A stretch of DNA of 64,000 nt from Streptomyces sp. ISL-36 (GTDB taxonomy: Bacteria > Actinomycetota > Actinomycetes > Streptomycetales > Streptomycetaceae): the NCBI RefSeq assembly GCF_018614205.1, contig NZ_JAGGOS010000081.1:21185-85184 (forward strand), read 5' to 3'. The notes beneath the pieces are model-generated. The model was not told the DNA's origin, ran no database searches, and saw only the letters and a list, made by a program, of their open reading frames with translations. This document shows, one piece after another, positions 58,582-64,000 of this stretch. A program made the position numbers and the translations under genes. Numbering within the stretch: position 1 is the first letter of the stretch; every line of letters begins with the position of its first letter.

Positions 58582-59034
58582 ATGGCCAGGACTCACGGTG
58601 CGGCTCCGGTCGCCCGGACCGCTGTGCAGCAGGCGGCCCTGCTGGTGGGCGTGGTCTTCCTGCTGGTGGGCGTCCTCGGGTTCATCCCCGGGATCACGAC
58701 CGACTACGGCTCGCTGAAGTTCGCCGAACACCACTCGCGGGCCGAGCTCCTGGGAATCTTCCAGGTGTCGATCCTGCACAACCTCGTGCACGTGCTCTTC
58801 GGCGTCGTCGGGATGGCGATGGCGCGCACGGTGGGCGGTGCCCGGGCCTTCCTCGTCGGCGGCGGTGTCGTGTACCTCGCGCTGTGGATCTACGGACTGG
58901 TCATCGACCTCGACAGCGACGCCAACTTCGTGCCGGTGGACACCGCCGACAACTGGCTGCACCTCGGCCTCGGCGCCGCGATGATCCTCCTCGGCGTTCT
59001 GCTCGCCCGGCGACACGCATGGACCCGGCGCTGA
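58582..59034 (+). CDS. DUF4383 four-helix membrane protein
   Basis: A 150-residue membrane protein with four predicted segments: LLVGVVFLLVGVLGFIPG, LHNLVHVLFGVVGMAMA, AFLVGGGVVYLALWIYGLVI and WLHLGLGAAMILLGVLLA. Its His/Asn motif (ILHNLVHVLFG) is characteristic of DUF4383. Function is unknown. The 199-base gap before it contains no gene that I can support. Confidence 0.9.
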   Translation: MARTHGAAPVARTAVQQAALLVGVVFLLVGVLGFIPGITTDYGSLKFAEHHSRAELLGIFQVSILHNLVHVLFGVVGMAMARTVGGARAFLVGGGVVYLALWIYGLVIDLDSDANFVPVDTADNWLHLGLGAAMILLGVLLARRHAWTRR

Positions 59035-59080
59035 CCTCGTTGATCCGTTGGCCCGCCGACGGCCGATGAAAGCAGGTCCT

Positions 59081-59101
59081 CACTGAGCCGATGGCTCAGT
59101 G
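59081..59101. promoter_or_regulatory. Perfect palindrome CACTGAGCC-GAT-GGCTCAGTG
   Basis: Nine-base arms flank a three-base centre, 47 bases after the DUF4383 stop and 53 bases before the FUSC-type ATG. The short loop and lack of T run favour an operator (for example TetR or GntR type) over a terminator. No adjacent regulator gene is in the window. Confidence 0.6.
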
Positions 59102-59154
59102 AGGGCGGCTCCTGTTGAGCCAACGCACCTCCGGATGTTTCCCTGGAGGTATCC

Positions 59155-60816
59155 ATGTACCAACGGCGCCGCGCAGCGCCGGACGGCAACGAGGCCGGAT
59201 CCGGACCGCGGCGCCTTCGCCGTGCCCGTACGGCCGCCCCCACCCCGGGCGGCGCACGGGGCGGCGCAGCACCACTGCGAGGGGGGCGGCACACCGCCGT
59301 GAAGAGGATGTTCGTGGCTCCGGACCCGGGGCGTCTCAGGCTCAGGACCTCGCTCCGCGCCGTCATCGGCGTCGGGCTCGCCGTCGCCGTGGCCGAGCTG
59401 TGCGGCCTCTCCCTCACCGCTTCGATCACGGGAGGGCTCGCGGCTCTTCTGGCGCTCTTCACCGTCACGGACGCGAGCGTGCCCGCCCAGCGGGTGACCA
59501 CGGCCCTGCTGCCGGCCGCCGGATTCCCGGTGCTCGCCCTCGCCACGACCCTGCACGGCCTCGACGTCGTCCGGGACGCCGCCTTCATCGCGGTGGTCTT
59601 CTGCGGTGTCTACGCCCGCCGCTGGGGACCGCGCGGTCACGCGCTCGGGATCTTCGCGTTCATGAACTTCTTCATCACGCAGTTCCTGCACGCCGTCCCC
59701 GCCCAGCTGCCCGAGCTGTACGGGGCCGTCGCACTGGCCCTGGCCGCGGCGGGTGCGGTGCGGTTCGTCCTCTGGCCCATCGAGCGGCGCACCCCGCCGG
59801 CCGCCGCTCCCGCGGCGCTGCCGGGGACCGGCCTCGCCCGGCCCACCACCCGGCAGGCCTTCCAGGCCGCCGCCGCGTGCGCGGCCGCGCTCGCCGTGGG
59901 ACAGCTCCTGTCGGAAGACCGCTGGTACTGGGCCGTCGGCACCGCCTGGTGGATCTTCGTCAACACCGCCTCGCGCGGCGAGACCCTGGTCCGCGGCTTC
60001 CGGCGGGTCCTCGGGACGGTCGTCGGAATCGTCGTCGGCCTCCTCGTCGCCGTCCCGCTGCAGGGAGCGGCGGTGCCCACCGCCGCGCTGGTGGCCGTCT
60101 GCGTCTTCGGCATCTTCTACACCGCGCCCGTCTCGTACAGCTGGATGATGCTGGCCGTGACCGTCATGGCGGGACTGCTCTACGGCCTGCTGGGCGTCCT
60201 GGACGCCGGCCTGCTCGTGCTGCGGCTGAGCGAGACGGCCGTCGGCGCCGTGTGCGCCTCCCTCGCCGTCGTCCTGGTGCTGCCGGTGACCACCCACGCC
60301 ACGAACGACGCGTGGATCCAGCGCGCTCTCCGGTGCGTCCACGTGTGCACCGCCGAGGCCGCCGCCCGGCTCGCGGGATCGACCACCGCCGACCCCACGC
60401 CGCACGCCGTGGAGCTGGAGCTGCTCCTCGGGCGGGTCCGGCTCTCGCTGGCCCCGCTGGTCCACCCGCTCAGCCCGTACCGGGGCCGCAAGGCACGCGC
60501 CCGGCGTGTTCTCGCCCTGCTCGACGCCTGCGCCCAAGAGGTGCGCGGGCTCGTCTCCGTCGCCTCTGACCCGGACGCCGGCCACGACGCCCGGCTCGCG
60601 GCGGCCTGCTGGCGCGTCGAGTCGGCCGTCGAGGCGCTGAGCGCCCCCGGGCCGGACCGGACCGACATGCCCCTATACAGGAGGACGCCGAAGTCGGCGC
60701 CGTCACCGGCCGCCGCCCCGCCCGCGCTCGTCCACGTGCACGGACTCGAGAGGCTGCTCACCGAACTCGGCGAGCCCCTGCGGACCTCCCCGCGCTCCCC
60801 GCTCGTCGGCTCCTGA
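59155..60816 (+). CDS. FUSC-family (aromatic acid exporter-like) membrane protein
   Basis: A 553-residue membrane protein with two hydrophobic blocks, about residues 60-200 and 235-385, each with five to six segments, followed by a cytoplasmic helical part. This is the FUSC/ArAE layout (SLTASITGGLAALLALFTV; WYWAVGTAWWIFVNTASRGETLVRGFRRVLGTVVG). It probably exports small aromatic or organic acids. TGGAGG lies a few bases before ATG 59155. A strong palindrome upstream may regulate it. Confidence 0.85.
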   Translation: MYQRRRAAPDGNEAGSGPRRLRRARTAAPTPGGARGGAAPLRGGRHTAVKRMFVAPDPGRLRLRTSLRAVIGVGLAVAVAELCGLSLTASITGGLAALLALFTVTDASVPAQRVTTALLPAAGFPVLALATTLHGLDVVRDAAFIAVVFCGVYARRWGPRGHALGIFAFMNFFITQFLHAVPAQLPELYGAVALALAAAGAVRFVLWPIERRTPPAAAPAALPGTGLARPTTRQAFQAAAACAAALAVGQLLSEDRWYWAVGTAWWIFVNTASRGETLVRGFRRVLGTVVGIVVGLLVAVPLQGAAVPTAALVAVCVFGIFYTAPVSYSWMMLAVTVMAGLLYGLLGVLDAGLLVLRLSETAVGAVCASLAVVLVLPVTTHATNDAWIQRALRCVHVCTAEAAARLAGSTTADPTPHAVELELLLGRVRLSLAPLVHPLSPYRGRKARARRVLALLDACAQEVRGLVSVASDPDAGHDARLAAACWRVESAVEALSAPGPDRTDMPLYRRTPKSAPSPAAAPPALVHVHGLERLLTELGEPLRTSPRSPLVGS

Positions 60817-60997
60817 CCCGGTCGCCCCCGCCCACGTCGCGGCGCCCTGCCGCACGGTCTTCGACGGTTCCCTCCCGGAGGCCTCGGGCGGGCTGCCGCG
60901 GCGCCCCCGCCGGACCGCCCACGTCGCGCCGCCCCTGCCGGAGGCCCTCGGACGCGCCACCGTCGCGCTTCCGCCGGTCCGCGCCGATGGCCCCCGC

Positions 60998-61011
60998 TTG
61001 GTCTAGACCGG
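60998..61011. promoter_or_regulatory. DasR-like (dre) operator TTGGTCTAGACCGG
   Basis: The perfect ten-base palindrome GGTCTAGACC (61000-61009) is the core of the dre consensus ACTGGTCTAGACCAGT recognised by DasR, the GlcNAc-responsive GntR regulator of Streptomyces. It lies 70 bases before the lactonase ATG, followed by TAACGT at 61016-61021, a possible -10. The rest of the 262-base gap shows no gene. Confidence 0.6.
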
Positions 61012-61078
61012 CTGCTAACGTCGGCCCTGACTACGGCGCGGTCAACCGTGACCGCCCCGGCGGCAAGGGGAGACGGCC

Positions 61079-62137
61079 ATGGGCGGCACAGGGGCGCGGC
61101 AGCCGGTACGAGCCTTCATCGGGTCGTTCACCTCGTCGGGAGGCGAGGGCGTCCTCGCAGCCGACGTGGACGAGGCGACCGGCGCCCTGACGATCACCGG
61201 TGCGACGGACGCCGTCCCCGACCCCTCCTACCTCGCCCTCGCGGGCACGGTGCTCTACGCCGTCTCCGAGACGGAGGACGGCGCTGCGGCCGCCTTCGAG
61301 GTCGCCTTCGAGGTCGCCGTCGCGGCGCCCCGCCCGCTCGGCGCGCCCGTGGCCGTCCGAGGCGCCGGACCGACGCACCTCACCGTCGTCTCCGGCCACG
61401 TCCTCACCGCCAACTACGTCTCCGGCAGCGTCACCGCCCTGCCCATCGCCGCCGACGGCTCCCTCGGACCCGCCACCGACGTCGTCCGGCACGAAGGCTC
61501 GGGCCCGGTCGCCGACCGCCAGAGCGGCCCGCACGCCCACCAGGTCCTGCCGGCTCCCGGCGGCCCCTGGGTGACCGCCGTCGACCTCGGCACCGACTCC
61601 GTACGGATCCACCGGCTCGACCCCGAAAGCGGGGCGCTGCGGCCGCACGGGGAGGCCGTCCTGCGTGCGGGCACCGGGCCCCGCCACCTCGTCTTCCACC
61701 CGGCCGGCACCCACGCCTACGTGCTGAACGAGCTGGAGCCCACCGTGACGCTCTGCCGCTGGGACGCGGCGGCCGGCGTCCTCGAACCGCTCGGCGAGAC
61801 CCCCGTCGTACCCGAGGGAGCCACCGCGCCGAGCTACCCCTCCGCCGTCGTCGTGGCGCCCGACGGACGCCACCTGTGGGCCGCCGTGCGCGGCGACGAC
61901 AGCATCGCCGTCCTCGCCCTCGACGAGAGCGGCGAGAAGGCGGAGCTCGTCACCACGGTCCCCTGCGGCGGGCGCTGGCCGCGCGATCTCGCCCTCGACC
62001 CCTCGGGCCGCCGTCTGTACGCGGCGAACGAACGCTCCGGCGACGTCACCTGGCTCGACGTCGACGCGGAGAGCGGCGTTCCGCGCCGGACGGGCTCGAT
62101 CGACGTCCCGGCGGCGTCCTGCGTGGTCTTCGGCTGA
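61079..62137 (+). CDS. Beta-propeller lactonase (6-phosphogluconolactonase/YbhE-like)
   Basis: A 352-residue seven-bladed propeller of the lactonase family: IGSFTSSGGEGVLAADVDEATGAL, GPHAHQVLPAP, GPRHLVFHPAGTHAYVLNELEPTVTL and RWPRDLALDPSGRRLYAANE. Related YbhE enzymes hydrolyse 6-phosphogluconolactone. No signal peptide is present. A 12-base in-frame duplication gives AFEVAFEVA near residue 75. The dre-like site upstream suggests GlcNAc-linked control. Confidence 0.9.
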   Translation: MGGTGARQPVRAFIGSFTSSGGEGVLAADVDEATGALTITGATDAVPDPSYLALAGTVLYAVSETEDGAAAAFEVAFEVAVAAPRPLGAPVAVRGAGPTHLTVVSGHVLTANYVSGSVTALPIAADGSLGPATDVVRHEGSGPVADRQSGPHAHQVLPAPGGPWVTAVDLGTDSVRIHRLDPESGALRPHGEAVLRAGTGPRHLVFHPAGTHAYVLNELEPTVTLCRWDAAAGVLEPLGETPVVPEGATAPSYPSAVVVAPDGRHLWAAVRGDDSIAVLALDESGEKAELVTTVPCGGRWPRDLALDPSGRRLYAANERSGDVTWLDVDAESGVPRRTGSIDVPAASCVVFG

Positions 62138-62153
62138 GCCGCTCCCACGGCAG

Positions 62154-62197
62154 ACGGGAAGGGCCGCACCGGACATGTCCGGTGCGGCCCTTCCCGT
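62154..62197. terminator. 44-bp perfect palindrome, bidirectional terminator
   Basis: Arms of 22 bases (62154-62175 and 62176-62197) are perfect inverted copies with no loop base. It sits between the convergent lactonase and CbiX-like genes, 17 bases after one stop and 32 bases after the other. Confidence 0.85.
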
Positions 62198-62229
62198 CCT
62201 CTCCCGCCCGTGAGCGCGGCCCGCGCCGC

Positions 62230-63153
62230 TCAGAGGGCGGGGGCGCCCTGCGGCTGTTGCGGGGCGATGCCCAGCGCGGCGGTGTACTGCGAGAGCACCA
62301 GCTTTCCGATCGCCGGGTAGGCGCCCAGCGGTTCGGCGGCGGCGCAGCCGGCCTCCTTGGCGGCCGCGTCGAGCAGGCCCTCGGCCAGCTCCGGCCCGAT
62401 CAGGTAGGGGGCGAGCGCCAGCTGCTCCGAGCCGGAGCCCCGCAGCTGCTCGGCGATCGCGGTGATGGAGCCCTCCTGGTCCAGGGCGGCGGCCATCACG
62501 GGGACGGCCAGACGGGCGGCCAGCAGCATGCCGGTGATCCCGGCGGCCTGGACGGCCTCCTCGCCGCCGACCGTCGCCAGGACGATGCCGTCGGCGGCCG
62601 TGGCGACCGTGAAGAGCCGGGCGCGGTCGGCGCGGGCCAGACCGGCCTCCGACAGGCGCACATGCAGGGCCTCGGCGAGCAGCGGGTGCGGTCCGAGGAC
62701 GTCCGTCAGCTCGGCCACGTTGCCGCTGTCCATCACGGCCTGGCGGATCTGCCGCATCAGGGCGCTGTCCGGGCCCGCGAGCAGCGGAACCACGACGGCG
62801 GCCGGGCCCTCGGGGGCGCTGACCTCGCGGCCGGCGGCCCGAGCCAGCTCGTACCGCTCGGTGCGCAGCGACTCGGCCCGCGTCAGGACGGTCGCGAGGG
62901 TCGGGTACTCGGCGTCGTCACCGTCCAGGTAGCCGATCACGGCCTCCAGGCCGGGCAGCTCGGAACGGGCGATGCTCACGACCTCTTCGGCCAGCGACCG
63001 TATGGCGGCCGACGGCGCGCCGGGAACGGCGAGGACGAGTGCGGGAGCGCCCTCGGGCGCCGCCGCGGGTTCGGGGCGACGGTGCCGTCCGGGCTGGCGG
63101 GGTCGCGGCATTCGTACAGGCAGGCCGGAAGCGGGCCCAGTGGGGGAGCTCAT
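62230..63153 (-). CDS. CbiX-like (sirohydrochlorin chelatase family) protein
   Basis: A 307-residue protein with two CbiX-type half-domains: ALVLAVPGAPSAAIRSLAEEVVSIARSELPGLEAVIGYLD, PAAVVVPLLAGPDSALMRQIRQAV, and EQLALAPYLIGPELAEGLLDAA. The family inserts metal into sirohydrochlorin for sirohaem or cobalamin, but the first-domain metal His (usually HGS) reads VPG here, so activity is uncertain. The first 40 residues are a Pro/Arg-rich leader. No cobalamin genes are adjacent in the window. Confidence 0.8.
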   Translation of the reverse strand: MSSPTGPASGLPVRMPRPRQPGRHRRPEPAAAPEGAPALVLAVPGAPSAAIRSLAEEVVSIARSELPGLEAVIGYLDGDDAEYPTLATVLTRAESLRTERYELARAAGREVSAPEGPAAVVVPLLAGPDSALMRQIRQAVMDSGNVAELTDVLGPHPLLAEALHVRLSEAGLARADRARLFTVATAADGIVLATVGGEEAVQAAGITGMLLAARLAVPVMAAALDQEGSITAIAEQLRGSGSEQLALAPYLIGPELAEGLLDAAAKEAGCAAAEPLGAYPAIGKLVLSQYTAALGIAPQQPQGAPAL

Positions 63154-63240
63154 GGCGCCGCATGCTACTGGTTTTGCCCGCCGCGCAGTGCGGTGAGGTG
63201 CAGTCGAGCGTTATCTGCCCCTCTTTGTCCGAACCACTCT

Positions 63241-64000
63241 TTACGTCGTCAATTGATCTGTTACGTACAGCAGCCGCGGGTCCGCGGGAAGACACAGCGT
63301 TCCCGTGGCCAGGGCGGAGGCGAGAGCGACGGCCCCGGAGAGCGGATCCCCGGCCGCCGACGCGAGCCGCGCCTGCGGCAGTTGCTCCGCCAGTGCGGCC
63401 CGCAGGGGTACGAGGAGGGCGTCACCCAGCTTGAACAGGCCGCCGGTCAGCGCGACTTCGCACGCCGTCGCGGTGGGACACACGGCGGACGCGGCCTCGG
63501 CGGCGTGCACGGCCGCCCGGCACAGGATCCCCTCCGCCACCGGGTCGCCGTCCGCGGCGCAGCGGGCCACCTCGGGAGCGAACGACGCCAGCACGGCCGG
63601 CCGGTCGGTCCGCGGATACAGAGCGCCGGCCAGCCCGGCCGCCGGACCGAACCGCTCCTCCGCACATGCCAGCAGCACGGGCGAACCGCCGCGCCGCCCG
63701 TCGTACGCGCGCAGCGCCGCCTCCAGGCCGGACCGGCCGATCCAGGCCCCGCTGCCGCAGTCGCCCAGCAGATGGCCCCAGCCGTCGGCCCGGCGCCAGC
63801 CGGTCAGATCCGTACCCAGCGCGATCAGGCCCGTGCCGCCGGCGACGACCGCCCCCGGCCGCTGTCCGAGCGCTCCCGCGTACGCCGTGACGGCGTCGGC
63901 GGCGAGCGCCAGGCTCCGGACACCCAGCGCCTTCGCCAGGGCGCCGGGAAGCTCCGCCCGCAGTTCGTCGCCCAGCGTCGCCATCCCGGCCGCCCCGACC
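63241..64000 (-). CDS. BadF/BadG-type sugar kinase (GlcNAc kinase-like), 5' end cut by right edge
   Basis: At least 253 residues of the C-terminal part of an ASKHA-fold kinase. Visible blocks are VVAGGTGLIALG (phosphate 2 loop), WGHLLGDCGSGAWIGR and EVALTGGLFKLGDALLVPL. These match N-acetylglucosamine kinases of the BcrAD/BadFG group. The frame stays open past base 64000, so the start is outside. The product would make GlcNAc-6-phosphate, the DasR effector. The assignment of substrate is by family appearance only. The 87-base gap after it holds no gene. Confidence 0.82.
   Translation of the reverse strand, partial: VGAAGMATLGDELRAELPGALAKALGVRSLALAADAVTAYAGALGQRPGAVVAGGTGLIALGTDLTGWRRADGWGHLLGDCGSGAWIGRSGLEAALRAYDGRRGGSPVLLACAEERFGPAAGLAGALYPRTDRPAVLASFAPEVARCAADGDPVAEGILCRAAVHAAEAASAVCPTATACEVALTGGLFKLGDALLVPLRAALAEQLPQARLASAAGDPLSGAVALASALATGTLCLPADPRLLYVTDQLTT

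Noticed and set aside
59081..59101. Palindrome considered as an insertion-sequence end
   Set aside because: No transposase gene, no second copy and no target duplication are visible; an operator fits better.
1..64000. tRNA, rRNA or riboswitch genes
   Set aside because: No cloverleaf, rRNA-like segment or recognisable riboswitch core was seen by eye in the intergenic gaps; a covariance-model scan was not possible.

Overview
The window is a single high-GC actinomycete chromosome segment, almost certainly Streptomyces. The support is strong G/C third-position bias, frequent GTG starts, many GTGA/ATGA start-stop overlaps, Tat-type signal peptides, a SARP and a LAL-type LuxR regulator, and typical Streptomyces families such as DUF6059, DUF4383 and the Lrp/AsnC and LacI regulators. 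No rRNA, tRNA, transposase or CRISPR array was seen.

Region 1 (1-15.2 kb) is one end of a polyketide gene cluster that reads leftward out of the window. Its core is a five-gene tetronate cassette: KSIII-like ring-forming synthase, FkbH-like glyceryl-ACP synthase, ACP, E2-like O-acyltransferase and alpha/beta-hydrolase. Just upstream in the same direction is a 134-residue protein that closely resembles AbyU, the beta-barrel [4+2] cyclase of abyssomicin biosynthesis. Downstream of the cassette is a flavin reductase cut by the left edge. Further right are a YD/RHS-repeat protein, a LAL regulator (opposite strand), an Sfp-type phosphopantetheinyl transferase, a metallophosphoesterase, a type II thioesterase and a SARP. 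No PKS modules are inside the window; they would lie left of base 1. The best reading is an abyssomicin-type spirotetronate cluster.

Region 2 (15.2-27.3 kb) is mixed. It holds a secreted PL8 polysaccharide lyase, a DMT-type membrane protein, a cupin, a lipoprotein sortase, a 3'-truncated gene running into the sortase, a xylose/ribose-type ABC importer, an 18-cysteine copper-storage protein, a small CarD-like protein, and an ArsR regulator followed by an MFS exporter with a His-rich tail.

Region 3 (27.3-38.7 kb) looks like an N-glycan foraging locus. A secreted GH85 endo-beta-N-acetylglucosaminidase would release glycans. A CUT1 ABC importer, a GH38 alpha-mannosidase and a GH5-like (possibly GH5_18 beta-mannosidase) enzyme form a divergent operon. 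A LacI regulator sits between, and similar palindromes lie before the importer operon and before the GH85 gene, so one regulator probably controls both arms.

Region 4 (38.6-49.4 kb) carries an SMP-30-type lactonase divergent from an Lrp regulator, a Tat-exported NlpC/P60 protein, SRPBCC and DinB-like proteins, a molybdate system (ModA, fused ModB-ModC, HTH-TOBE protein), a HAD phosphatase, a second Lrp regulator and a small operon with a metallophosphoesterase.

Region 5 (49.4-64 kb) is rich in families often linked to stress or repair: a two-TM channel, a YbdK-type ligase, a FAD/Rieske oxidoreductase, topoisomerase IB, a methyltransferase, a CDGSH protein, a LigD-type polymerase domain, an SDR, an SRPBCC protein, a DUF4383 membrane protein and a FUSC-type transporter. 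It ends with a beta-propeller lactonase preceded by a DasR-like (dre) palindrome, a CbiX-like chelatase, and a BadF-type (GlcNAc kinase-like) gene cut by the right edge.
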